From: an uncultured Mucilaginibacter sp.
GTDB taxonomy: Bacteria > Bacteroidota > Bacteroidia > Sphingobacteriales > Sphingobacteriaceae
NCBI RefSeq assembly: GCF_946479965.1
Contig: NZ_CAMLHX010000004.1
Location: 69,211-133,210 of the forward strand
DNA: 64,000 nt
Reading direction: 5' to 3'
Shown: positions 53,260 to 62,316 of the stretch, in pieces
How positions within the stretch are numbered: position 1 is the stretch's first letter
How the letters are laid out: the number at the start of each line of letters is the position of its first letter
The notes under the pieces: generated by a model
What the model was told of the DNA's origin: nothing
The model's input: only the letters and a program-made list of their open reading frames with translations
The model's database searches: none
Translations under genes and position numbers: made by a program

Positions 53260-55749
53260 ATGAATAACTGGTTCAAGCGCAATGGCATCCATTTTGCCAT
53301 TATCGGCATATTTTTTATAATGTGCTTTGTTTATTTTACGCCTGCGTTTCAGGGTAAAACCTTAGGCCAAAGCGACGTAACCGGCGCGCAATCAACCCAA
53401 ACGGAAATAAATACCTATAAAGACAAGGGCCAAACCATATTATGGACCAACCAGATTTTTGGCGGCATGCCAGTGTTTCAGATCTGGGTGCCTTATACCA
53501 ATAATATTACCAGCCATGTTATTATCGCGTTAAAAGCGGTTTTCCCCAACCCAATTGATACAGTAATGATATTATTAATTGGGGCATACTTTTTATTTAT
53601 TGTGTTAAAGCTTAACCCCTGGCTGGCCGCAGCTGGCGCGGTGGCGTTCACGTTCTCATCCTACAACATTATTTACATAGTAGCGGGGCACTCCAACCAA
53701 GCCTTTGCCATTGCTTTTTTCGCGCCTATAATAGCGAGCATAATTTTAACGCTTCGCGGAAAGCACATATTGGGCGGAGCCTTAACAGCTTTCTTTTTGG
53801 CGATGGAAATACGCGCCAATCACCTGCAAATGACCTACTACCTGATGCTGGCCGTATTTATTCTGGTTATTGTAGAGGTATTCCACGCTGTAAAAAACAA
53901 AACAATGCCCCAGTTGCTAAAATCTGTGGGATTTTTAGTGGCAGGTTTGGGCCTGGCTGTAGCGGTAAATGCATCCATGTTATGGAGCAATGCTGAATAC
54001 GCGAAGGAAACTATCCGTGGGCAATCCAACCTAAAAGCAATGGTTAACGAACCAAGCACCGGCCTTGCTAGAAGCTACGCCTACCAATATAGCCAGGGCG
54101 TAGGCGAATCCCTTTCATTTTTGGTTCCTAATATTTATGGCGGCGGAACGGGTACTGAACCCATTGACCAAAACTCTAATATAACAAAAGCCTTTATTGC
54201 CAAAGGAATACCCGAAGCAGATGCTGTAAAAGTCGCTACACAGATAAGCTATCAATTTCCTGGCATGAATGCTTATTGGGGTGAAAAAAGACCATCTACC
54301 AGCGGGCCCTGGTATTTTGGCGCTGCTGTGTGCTTCCTCTTTGTATTCGGTTTAATTATAGTTAAGGACCGCCTTAAATGGTGGGTACTATCAACAGTGG
54401 TCCTTACTATGCTGCTGTCTTTTGGCAGTAATTTCCCTTTCGTTTCAGATCTTTTCTTTAACTATTTTCCGTTATACAATAAGTTCCGCGCGGTTGAATC
54501 TATTCTCTCCGTTACAATGCTTTGCTTTCCACTGTTAGCTATCCTGGCGGTAAAAGAACTTGTAGAAAATACAGATAAAAAAGCGCTTCAAAAAAAGGCG
54601 CTGCTATCATTGTACATCACCGGCGGTATTGCATTAGTGCTTGTTGTATTGCCTGATGCTATTCTAAGCTTCCGCCCTTCAGACCAGGCAGAAGGTATTT
54701 CTGCGCTTACGCAGGCTTTACAGGGCAATACCAGCTTTCCTTCAGCTTCGGCAATAGCTAACGGTATTGTTCAGGATAGAATAAGCCTTGCACGTACGGA
54801 CGCAGTAAGATCATTAATATTCGTGGCACTGGCGTTCGGCATAGTTTTTCTTTACATCAAACAAAAGATCAATGCTACCATACTGTCTCTGGCATTTTTA
54901 GCGCTGGTATTAATAGACCTTTGGCAGGTGGATAAGCGCTACTTAAAAGATGAAAACTTTGCCGAAAAGCAATTAACCAACAAGCCTGAGCCGCGCGAAG
55001 TTGATACTTTTATAGCACGCGATACGGACCCTAATTTCAGGGTTTTTGATGCAACTGCGGGGCTATTGCAGGATACTTATAATCCATTCTTTCACAAGTC
55101 GTTCGGCGGGTACTCTGCCGCAAGACTAAAACGTTTCCAGGAACTAATAGATGCGCAGTTCAGCAAAAGTGTAAACCAGGATGTGTTGGATATGCTGAAC
55201 ATGAAATACATTATCACTTCTGATCCTTCAAACGGGTCGGTAAAAATGCAGGTTAATCCTACAGCTTGCGGCAATGCATGGTTTGTGAAAAGTGTAAAAT
55301 ATGCAAAAACGGCTGATCAGGAAATGCAGGCCATTAGTAGTTTCGATCCAAAACTGGAGGCCATAGTTAATGAGCAGTTTAAGCCATTAGCAGGCAATGA
55401 GACCACATTTGACCCGGCCGCCACAATTAAGTTAGTACACTACAGCCCGGATACCTTAAAGTACAAAAGCGGATCAACCGCTGAGCAGATAGCGGTTTTC
55501 TCTGAAATATATTACGATAAAGGCTGGAAGATGTATATTGATGGTAAAGAAACACCTTACTTCCGTGCCGATTACCTATTGCGTGCAGCTAAAATACCTG
55601 TAGGTAACCATGATATTGAATTTGTTTTCCACCCGGCATCCTATTACACCGGCGAGGGTATTTCGTTAGCAGGTTCAATTCTGCTGGTATTAGCCATTGG
55701 GGCGGCGGGTTATACCGAGACACGAAAGAAAACTGCAAAAAAAGCGTAA
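53260..55749 (+). CDS. YfhO-family large membrane protein
   Basis: An 829-residue inner-membrane protein. About a dozen membrane helices span residues 10-570 (AIIGIFFIMCFVYFTP, AGAVAFTFSSYNIIYIVAGHSNQ). A soluble domain of about 180 residues follows, then a last helix near 805 (ISLAGSILLVLAIGAAGY). Sequence such as DGKETPYFRADYLLRAAKIPVGNHDIEFVF-like C-terminal motifs is typical of YfhO, which in Gram-positives helps glycosylate lipoteichoic acids; the Bacteroidota role is not defined but a GT-C-type glycosyltransferase function is plausible. Confidence 0.9.
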   Translation: MNNWFKRNGIHFAIIGIFFIMCFVYFTPAFQGKTLGQSDVTGAQSTQTEINTYKDKGQTILWTNQIFGGMPVFQIWVPYTNNITSHVIIALKAVFPNPIDTVMILLIGAYFLFIVLKLNPWLAAAGAVAFTFSSYNIIYIVAGHSNQAFAIAFFAPIIASIILTLRGKHILGGALTAFFLAMEIRANHLQMTYYLMLAVFILVIVEVFHAVKNKTMPQLLKSVGFLVAGLGLAVAVNASMLWSNAEYAKETIRGQSNLKAMVNEPSTGLARSYAYQYSQGVGESLSFLVPNIYGGGTGTEPIDQNSNITKAFIAKGIPEADAVKVATQISYQFPGMNAYWGEKRPSTSGPWYFGAAVCFLFVFGLIIVKDRLKWWVLSTVVLTMLLSFGSNFPFVSDLFFNYFPLYNKFRAVESILSVTMLCFPLLAILAVKELVENTDKKALQKKALLSLYITGGIALVLVVLPDAILSFRPSDQAEGISALTQALQGNTSFPSASAIANGIVQDRISLARTDAVRSLIFVALAFGIVFLYIKQKINATILSLAFLALVLIDLWQVDKRYLKDENFAEKQLTNKPEPREVDTFIARDTDPNFRVFDATAGLLQDTYNPFFHKSFGGYSAARLKRFQELIDAQFSKSVNQDVLDMLNMKYIITSDPSNGSVKMQVNPTACGNAWFVKSVKYAKTADQEMQAISSFDPKLEAIVNEQFKPLAGNETTFDPAATIKLVHYSPDTLKYKSGSTAEQIAVFSEIYYDKGWKMYIDGKETPYFRADYLLRAAKIPVGNHDIEFVFHPASYYTGEGISLAGSILLVLAIGAAGYTETRKKTAKKA

Positions 55750-55767
55750 AGTGCTTTGCATTAATAG

Positions 55768-55795
55768 AAAAGGATGGCCGGTGCCATCCTTTTTT
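55768..55795 (+). terminator. Terminator after the YfhO gene
   Basis: GGATGGC / GCCATCC stem with a 4-nt loop followed by a T run. Confidence 0.88.
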
Positions 55796-55834
55796 GTTAG
55801 TGAAACTCGCTATGGGGCTTGTAGAAAAATAATT

Positions 55835-55842
55835 TAAATTTG
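55835..55842 (+). promoter_or_regulatory. -7 promoter box (TAAATTTG) of the oxidoreductase lipoprotein gene
   Basis: Perfect TAnnTTTG, 40 nt before the ATG at 55883. Confidence 0.5.
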
Positions 55843-55882
55843 AGCCCGTCAATAATTATAACCAATTATACCAGCCTGATAA

Positions 55883-57244
55883 ATGAAGAAAATATCTATT
55901 TTATTACTGTCCGCCTTATTGGCCGGATGCGCTCAAAAAGAAAAGCAAGCTTTTACTGTACACCTGGTAACTGTTGATCCGGGCCACTTCCACGCCGCGT
56001 TGGTGCAAAAAACCATGTATCCCGAAGTAGATACCGTAGTGCAGGTTTACGCCCCGGAGGGAGATGATCTGCAGCAGCATATGGATAGGATATCAGCCTA
56101 TAACCAACGCGCCGAGAACCCTACTGACTGGAAAGAAAAGATCTTTATTGGCAGCCATTTCTTCGATGAAATGATAACGCAGAAAAAAGGAAACGTAGTG
56201 GTACTGGCCGGGAACAATGAGAAGAAAGCAAGCTATATAAAAAGATCGGTAGATGCGGGTTTAAATGTGCTGGCTGATAAACCGATGGTAATTAACCGTG
56301 CAGGTTTTGAAACTTTAAAAAGCGCTTTTGAGTCCGCAAAAAAGAATAACGTGCTGTTGTATGATATAATGACCGAACGATACGAGATAACCACCATTTT
56401 ACAGCGCGAGCTTTCTATGCTGCCCGAAGTTTTCGGCAAATTGGAGCAGGGGACTGCCGAGAACCCCGCCGTTACTAAAGAGAGTGTGCATTATTTTTAC
56501 AAATACGTATCGGGCAAGGTATTGGTTAGGCCACCCTGGTTTATGGATGTTGCCCAGCAGGGGGAGGGCATAGTTGATGTTACCACCCATTTGGTAGATC
56601 TTGTGCAGTGGGAGTGTTTTCCGGAAAAAGCCATTGATACTACCGGCATTAAAATGCTTGCGGCAAAAAGATGGCCAACTGACATGACCCTTAGCCAGTT
56701 TAAAACAATAACGGGCGCTAATACCTTTCCCGACTATTTAAAAAAGGACGTAGTGCAAGACAGCGTGCTTAAAGTTTTCTCAAACGGCGAGATGAATTAT
56801 ACCATCAATGGTGTACACGCACGCGTATCTGTAAGATGGAACTACAAAGCGCCAGAAGGTACAGGCGATACGCACAATTCTGTTATGCGGGGCACAAGGG
56901 CCAACCTGGTAATAAAGCAAGGAGCGGAGCAGAAATATAAACCCGAGCTTTACATTGAGCAAGTAGCCGGGCAATCGCCTTTAACGGAGCAGGTATTACA
57001 ACAGCAAATAGAAAAATTGCAGGCAAAATATCCTGGTATCGAGCTTAAAAAAGTAAAGAACGGCTGGTGGGTAACCATTCCTGATAGCTTTAAGGAAGGC
57101 CACGAAGCGCACTTTGCCCGTGTAATGGAAAAGTTTTTAGAGTACTTTAAAAACAAGAACATGCCTGCCTGGGAAGTGCCTAATATGATAACTAAATACT
57201 ACACCACAACTGCAGCTTTGGAAATGGCTAAGGCAGGTAAGTAA
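55883..57244 (+). CDS. Gfo/Idh-type oxidoreductase-like lipoprotein
   Basis: A 453-residue lipoprotein; the lipobox LLAGC puts the lipidated Cys at residue 16. The N-terminal part is Rossmann-like (VVVLAGNNEKKASYIKRSVDAGLNVLADKPM, with the DKP motif of the Gfo/Idh family around residue 137). The C-terminal half has the putative-oxidoreductase C-terminal domain (EGIVDVTTHLVDLVQWE, VSVRWNYKAPEGTGD). Exported members of this family are thought to act on sugars in the periplasm. A second, Tat-exported Gfo/Idh protein is coded convergently next door. Confidence 0.85.
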   Translation: MKKISILLLSALLAGCAQKEKQAFTVHLVTVDPGHFHAALVQKTMYPEVDTVVQVYAPEGDDLQQHMDRISAYNQRAENPTDWKEKIFIGSHFFDEMITQKKGNVVVLAGNNEKKASYIKRSVDAGLNVLADKPMVINRAGFETLKSAFESAKKNNVLLYDIMTERYEITTILQRELSMLPEVFGKLEQGTAENPAVTKESVHYFYKYVSGKVLVRPPWFMDVAQQGEGIVDVTTHLVDLVQWECFPEKAIDTTGIKMLAAKRWPTDMTLSQFKTITGANTFPDYLKKDVVQDSVLKVFSNGEMNYTINGVHARVSVRWNYKAPEGTGDTHNSVMRGTRANLVIKQGAEQKYKPELYIEQVAGQSPLTEQVLQQQIEKLQAKYPGIELKKVKNGWWVTIPDSFKEGHEAHFARVMEKFLEYFKNKNMPAWEVPNMITKYYTTTAALEMAKAGK

Positions 57245-57257
57245 TAGAAAACAATCT

Positions 57258-57300
57258 AAAAAGGAAAGGCCCTGATATTAACCAGGGCCTTTCCTTTTTT
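57258..57300. terminator. Bidirectional terminator between the two oxidoreductase genes
   Basis: AAAAAGGAAAGGCCCTG / CAGGGCCTTTCCTTTTT, a perfect 17-bp stem with an 8-nt loop, between convergent genes. Confidence 0.93.
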
Positions 57301-57311
57301 AAGATCAAATG

Positions 57312-58736
57312 CTACGCCTTTATAAAGCTCGTCCCATAAGGGTAACGTTGCGGGCGCGATAATAATTTATTCGCCTCGGCGTCGTTTTCAAACCTTTCTT
57401 TCTTCGGATCAAAAACCAGTTTACGTGGCAGTTTCATGGCAGCATGCGCAACTAAGCAAGCACTGCAGGAGCGGTGCGCAACTTCAACCGGACTAATGTT
57501 TGGTTTTTTGGTTTGGATACTTTCAATCCAGTTTCTGTGCTGCTCAGGGCTGGAATAAAGCTTAACTCCGTTAGGTTTAATAACGGCATTTGTTATGGCA
57601 GCACTGCTTGCCTCAAAAGCAGGCGATTTAGGCGAAGCAGGATCAGATGCTGTTACCGGTTCATCGCCGCGCGATACAAATATCCACCCTTCGGTACCTT
57701 CAAACCGTAGTCCGTTTGGAAATTTCCCGCTAACAATCACATTAACATCGTTCTTGTATTTCATGGTTACTTCAAAGCTGCCATGCACGTTCCAGAACCC
57801 TTTGGTCGGAAACTCAGCAGTGGCTTCGGCTGATAATGGTCCTGAATACTCGGTATCCATTGCCCAATGCGCAATATCCAAATGATGCACACCCCAACCG
57901 GTTATCATCCCGGCGCCAAACTGCTCGCAGCGTAACCATCCCGGTCTGGATGTTACCGAATTTTGCGAATGCGCCCTATCCTGGGTATAATACACATACG
58001 GTGTTGAGCCCAGCCACATTTCATAATTGAAGTTAGCCGGTATAGGCATTTCTGTGGCGTTACCGCCGGCAGGATCACCCGGTAAACCAACCTTAATGGT
58101 GTGCAGTTTACCTATGTAACCATTACGCACCAATTCGCAGCCGCGTTTAAACTGCGGCCACGGGTCGTTGGAACGCTGTTGACTGCCTAATTGAAAAACC
58201 ACCCCGGTTTTGCGAATAAAATCGCTCATCTGGCGGCCCTCCTCAATGGTTAATGATGTAGGTTTTTGGCAATAAATATGTTTACCGGCCAAAGCCGCCT
58301 CAACAGCTAACTGAGCATGCCAATGGTCGGGCGTGCTTATCATAACGGCGTCTATATCTTTATTGGCCAGCAGGTCGCGGTAATTACTATAGGTTTTAAC
58401 GTCCATGTAATTATCCTTATTGGTGCTTTTGGCATATTCATCCTCAATAAATTTTTTGGTGCTATCTACCCTTTTGCTATCCAGATCACAAACAGCCATA
58501 ATGCGCGCATCAGCTATTTTTAGTGTCGATGGCAGATCATGCACCCGGGCAATGCGACCGCAACCTATCTGGGCCACATTAATTTTATTGCTGGGTGCAC
58601 TTTTACCAAATACTGATGATGGAACAATAGTCGGAAACCCGCTTAACAGGATAGTACCTGCGGCAACCTTACTTGTCGACTCCAAAAACTTACGGCGGGA
58701 AATGCCCTCCAATTCTTTTTTAATTTCGTTCTCCAT
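57312..58736 (-). CDS. Tat-exported Gfo/Idh/MocA oxidoreductase
   Basis: A 474-residue NAD(P)-dependent sugar oxidoreductase-like protein. The Tat signal SRRKFLES lies at residues 13-20, followed by a hydrophobic stretch. The nucleotide motif is VAQIGCGRIARVHD near 54-67. ISTPDHWHAQLAVEAALAG and CQKPTSLTIEEG (the K-P catalytic Lys) are typical. The catalytic His region is GWGVHHLDIAHW. It is probably exported folded with its cofactor. Divergent from the GH30 gene, sharing a 275-bp regulatory region. Confidence 0.92.
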   Translation of the reverse strand: MENEIKKELEGISRRKFLESTSKVAAGTILLSGFPTIVPSSVFGKSAPSNKINVAQIGCGRIARVHDLPSTLKIADARIMAVCDLDSKRVDSTKKFIEDEYAKSTNKDNYMDVKTYSNYRDLLANKDIDAVMISTPDHWHAQLAVEAALAGKHIYCQKPTSLTIEEGRQMSDFIRKTGVVFQLGSQQRSNDPWPQFKRGCELVRNGYIGKLHTIKVGLPGDPAGGNATEMPIPANFNYEMWLGSTPYVYYTQDRAHSQNSVTSRPGWLRCEQFGAGMITGWGVHHLDIAHWAMDTEYSGPLSAEATAEFPTKGFWNVHGSFEVTMKYKNDVNVIVSGKFPNGLRFEGTEGWIFVSRGDEPVTASDPASPKSPAFEASSAAITNAVIKPNGVKLYSSPEQHRNWIESIQTKKPNISPVEVAHRSCSACLVAHAAMKLPRKLVFDPKKERFENDAEANKLLSRPQRYPYGTSFIKA

Positions 58737-58804
58737 GGGTTATGTAAATAGTGTGGTTAGTGCTTTAAATAAATGGCAATGCCGCTTTGCTAAAGGGTTT
58801 ATAA

Positions 58805-58818
58805 CTGCATATATGCAG
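58805..58818. promoter_or_regulatory. 14-bp perfect palindrome, possible operator
   Basis: CTGCATATATGCAG lies in the divergent region between the Gfo/Idh gene (69 bp away) and the GH30 gene. Nearby, TATATTTA (58952-58959) is a weak -7 box for GH30, and a GCCGG/CCGGC hairpin is at 58860-58874. Confidence 0.35.
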
Positions 58819-59011
58819 CTAATTGGTAATGCTAATATACCCAATGGTGATGTAATAAGGCCGGGAACGCCGGCAAACGCGGTGTTTTTATAGCAAAATT
58901 TTCTACGCAATCGCTTTCGTATCTTTTTTTTTACACGGTGACATTTCTACATATATTTACCGCCGAACCAATCATCCGTTCAAAGAAAAACCCCGATTAT
59001 ACTTAATATTA

Positions 59012-60262
59012 ATGAAGAAGATTTTCACTTTAATGCTGCTTGCTGCGGCCCTGTTTGTTAGTTGCAAAAAATCAAAAACACCGGATCCCGGACCCACACC
59101 ACCGGCCGAAATGGTTTTAGGCGGCGCGGTAAGCGTTGCAGCCAACGCGACAGGTATAGCAACCGTTGATGCCAATACATTACAACAAAACATAAGCGGC
59201 TTTGGTGGCGCAAGTATTCTGCAATGGCGGGGCGACCTTACCGCTGCCCAAAGACAAAAACTCTTCTCGCCCGTTGATGGGTTAGGGCTGAGTGTTGTAC
59301 GTGTGCGTATTCCCAACTCAGCAGCGGATTTTGCCGCTGAAAAGCCAACCATTGATGCGGCAAAGTCATTTGGCGCTAAAGTAATTGCTACTGCGTGGTC
59401 GGCCCCAGCCTACATGAAAACTAATGGCAATACTATTGGTGGGAAGTTGAAAACGACATCATATGCAGAATACGCGGCATTTTTAAGCAGTTACGTTGCT
59501 GCTGTTGGTGGCGTTACCGCCATTAGCCCTACAAACGAACCTAACATTATGGTAGATTACGAATCTATGGTGATGACAGCCGAAGAAGTAGCCGACTTTG
59601 TTGCTGCCCAGGGCGATAATTTAGGTGCACCGGTTATGGCGCCTGAGCCCTTTAATATGAGCCAGACTTATCTTAATACTTATTTAGCTAATCCGGCAGC
59701 TGCAGCTAAAACAACTTACCTGGCGGGCCATATTTACGGTGCCACGCCAACCGCCTTTACGCCGGGTAAGGAAATATGGATGACCGAACATTATACCAAT
59801 ACTGACGATGGCAACGGCTGGATAGGTGCCCTGGGTGTTGCGAAAGAGTTACACGACTGCATGAACGCCGGTTACAGCATGTATGTGTGGTGGTACATGA
59901 GCCGCTATTATGGCCTGATAAGTGAAACTGCTGACGTACCTACCAAACGGGGATATGTAATGGCGCAATACAGCAAATGGGTGCGCCCGGGTTACCGTAA
60001 GATATCAGCAACGCCCGGACCGCAGACAAATGTTTTTGTTACGGCATATAAGAGCGGATCAAAACTGGTGGTGGTCATCATCAACCAAAATAACACAATG
60101 GTGGCGCAGCCAATTGGCATAACCGGCCTTACTACTACAGGATTTAACCGTTATTATACCGATGCCAACAGCAACTTAAAAGACAGCAACTTTACTATAC
60201 CTGGTAACAGCTTCAGTATCAATTTGGCTCCGTTAAGCGTAACTACACTGGTGTCTATGTAG
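59012..60262 (+). CDS. GH30-family glycosidase lipoprotein (glucuronoxylanase-like)
   Basis: A 416-residue secreted glycoside hydrolase; lipobox LFVSC gives the lipidated Cys at residue 18. The clan-A barrel has ISGFGGASILQW, LSVVRVRIPN, the acid/base Glu in SPTNEPN near 176 and the nucleophile Glu in WMTEHYT near 259. The short beta-side domain is at the C-terminus (YKSGSKLVVVIINQN). Length and VWWYMSRYYG, where subfamily-8 xylanases keep an Arg for glucuronate, suggest glucuronoxylan endo-xylanase; the subfamily is inferred. Converges on the next gene with a 2-bp gap. Confidence 0.88.
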   Translation: MKKIFTLMLLAAALFVSCKKSKTPDPGPTPPAEMVLGGAVSVAANATGIATVDANTLQQNISGFGGASILQWRGDLTAAQRQKLFSPVDGLGLSVVRVRIPNSAADFAAEKPTIDAAKSFGAKVIATAWSAPAYMKTNGNTIGGKLKTTSYAEYAAFLSSYVAAVGGVTAISPTNEPNIMVDYESMVMTAEEVADFVAAQGDNLGAPVMAPEPFNMSQTYLNTYLANPAAAAKTTYLAGHIYGATPTAFTPGKEIWMTEHYTNTDDGNGWIGALGVAKELHDCMNAGYSMYVWWYMSRYYGLISETADVPTKRGYVMAQYSKWVRPGYRKISATPGPQTNVFVTAYKSGSKLVVVIINQNNTMVAQPIGITGLTTTGFNRYYTDANSNLKDSNFTIPGNSFSINLAPLSVTTLVSM

Positions 60263-60264
60263 TA

Positions 60265-61908
60265 TCAGAAGTTATTCTTCCGCGTCCGCTTTAAGGTAAG
60301 CTGGTTTTGCGCATTCGTGCTATAGCCCGATATGTTATTCTGATACAGGTTAACGCGCTTATCATAATACAAAACAACCACGGGCGCCTGGTCCATGATC
60401 AGGTTGTCCATTTTTTGGTATATGGTGTGGCGCTGTGCATCATCTTTTACGTGATAGGATGACTCGTACAATCGATCGAAAGTTTTGTTGTTAAAGCCCG
60501 TGTAATTGGGCCCAAAGGGGATCTTATTTTTTGAGTAAAATACAGATAAGTAGTTTTCACCATCAGGGTAATCGGCTATCCAGCTGCCATAAAAGAAGTT
60601 GATGCCGTTTTTTGCAATCATTTCACGCAGGCTGGCACCATGCAGCACCTCAACATTGGTTTTAATACCCGCGCGGTCAAGCTCGCCCTGCACATACTCT
60701 ATCAGGTTATGGTAGGCCACTGTGCTGTTAAGCTGTATTACCGGCATGTTTTTTCCGTTGGGATAACCGGCTTCGGCCAGCAGGCGGCGGCATTTGGCGG
60801 GATCATAGTCGTAACCCTCCACTTTTTCGCCATCAAAACCGGGCATGCCTTTGGGTATAAATCCGGCTTCGCCGGGGGTGGCCAGGCCGTTGCGCAGGTA
60901 CTTAATCAGGTTGCGTTTATCTATGGCGCAGTTAATGGCCTGCCTTACTTTAAGCTTCCGTAATGGTGAATTTTTAACAATAGCCAGACTGGTATCAACA
61001 AGCATCCCCAGGTAAGCAGTATTCAAAAAAGGGCCGGTGCTTAGCTTAAACCTGCCTTCATATTTTTGTGTGATGTGACCTGTTTTAGTGAGGATGTCAT
61101 CGCGGTAGCTGCCGTCAATATCATTTAGAAAATCAAGCTTCTTCTTCATAAACTCCAGGAAGGAGGTTTGCTTATCATCAATAAAACCGGCCTGCACTGC
61201 ATCCAGGTAAGGGAGTCGCTTCCCATATGCATCGCGCTCCCAGTAGTTTTCGTTTTTCAGCAGAACCAGGGTCTCGCCCTCTTTCCAGTATTTAAACTTA
61301 AATGGCCCCGTGCCTATAGGGTGACTGCGGAAATCCTTCCCATAAAACTCAACCACCTCGTGCGGCACTACCGAGCAGTATTGTGCCGTAAGCATACTTA
61401 TAAAGGGCGCGAAGGGCTGCCGCAATGTTATTCGAAAAGTAGAATCGTTAACTGCTTCAAAGGCTTCCTTGCCGGTTACTTTATCACTGAAGATCCACGA
61501 GCCGGACGAGGCCACCTTTGGGTCTATCAGCCTTGAAAAACTATAGGCAAAGTCAGCAGCGGTTACTTTGCGACCAGTACCGCCCTGAAAATGCGGATCA
61601 TCATGAAAAAAGACATCGTTACGGAGGCGAAAGGTATAGATCAGCCCATCGGCAGAGATCTCCCAGGTTTTGGCTATGGCCGGGATGGTTTGCAGGCTGT
61701 CATCCAACTGCACCAACCCATTATACAACTGGTTATCCATCCAGATGGTGTTGCGGTTGCGGCAAAAAGCGGGATCTAAAGAAGTAAGGCCCTCGTCTAA
61801 ATTTAAATTGAAAACAGTTTTGGAATTGTTATCATCTGCCGGGCGGCATGATGAAAGGGCGATGCAAAGCACAAACAAATAAAAATAACCGGGCAGCCTG
61901 TTCATCAA
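60265..61908 (-). CDS. Peptide-type ABC transporter substrate-binding lipoprotein
   Basis: A 547-residue SBP family 5 protein (OppA/DppA-like). The lipobox ALSSC puts the lipidated Cys at residue 21. Typical segments are LDEGLTSLDPAFCRNRNT, ADFAYSFSRLIDPKVA, PIGTGPFKFKYWKEGETLVL and VRQAINCAIDKRNLIKYLRN. No permease or ATPase gene is adjacent, so it is an orphan binding protein, as is common in this family in Bacteroidota. Stop codons of this gene and GH30 are 2 bp apart. Confidence 0.92.
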   Translation of the reverse strand: MMNRLPGYFYLFVLCIALSSCRPADDNNSKTVFNLNLDEGLTSLDPAFCRNRNTIWMDNQLYNGLVQLDDSLQTIPAIAKTWEISADGLIYTFRLRNDVFFHDDPHFQGGTGRKVTAADFAYSFSRLIDPKVASSGSWIFSDKVTGKEAFEAVNDSTFRITLRQPFAPFISMLTAQYCSVVPHEVVEFYGKDFRSHPIGTGPFKFKYWKEGETLVLLKNENYWERDAYGKRLPYLDAVQAGFIDDKQTSFLEFMKKKLDFLNDIDGSYRDDILTKTGHITQKYEGRFKLSTGPFLNTAYLGMLVDTSLAIVKNSPLRKLKVRQAINCAIDKRNLIKYLRNGLATPGEAGFIPKGMPGFDGEKVEGYDYDPAKCRRLLAEAGYPNGKNMPVIQLNSTVAYHNLIEYVQGELDRAGIKTNVEVLHGASLREMIAKNGINFFYGSWIADYPDGENYLSVFYSKNKIPFGPNYTGFNNKTFDRLYESSYHVKDDAQRHTIYQKMDNLIMDQAPVVVLYYDKRVNLYQNNISGYSTNAQNQLTLKRTRKNNF

Positions 61909-61980
61909 AGCTAATATAGGTATAAATGTTGCCTGCCGCTATATTACTTTAAATATTGACACGGTGGTTGCACCACGCCG

Positions 61981-62223
61981 GTGTTCCAAAAAATATAAAG
62001 CCTTAGAAAATTAATTTTTTGTTGACGGACTTAAGTAGTTGTTTGTCAATATAATAACATTTAAGGGCGAAACACTTTGGAACAGTTTGAAACTACTTAT
62101 AAGTCAGTAAGATTAGCCGTAAATATGGTGTAATGCTCTTTTAATCAACAACTTGTGGAGGTTTTGGGTTTTTGGGTACTTTTGGAACAGTTTGGAACAC
62201 CCAAAAAAAAGAATTTGGAACAC
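61981..62223 (+). repeat. Iteron-like intergenic element, copy B
   Basis: 10-bp units TTTGGAACA(G/C) occur at 62076, 62181, 62191 and 62214, with a variant TTTGAAACTA at 62086. A perfect inverted copy GTGTTCCAAA at 61981-61990 faces TTTGGAACAC at 62214-62223. The segment 62096-62160 aligns with the minus strand of 33872-33932. It lies in the 408-bp divergent gap between the binding-protein gene and the MORN/TonB-like gene; the rest of that gap holds only a -7-like TAATTTGC at 62279-62286. Confidence 0.65.
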
Positions 62224-62316
62224 TGACCCGTCCTGAAAAAACCATTGAGGAACGTTTGCAGCGGGAGATAATTATCACTAATTTGCGTAGACCAAAAACC
62301 TAATCGGCCACTCCAA

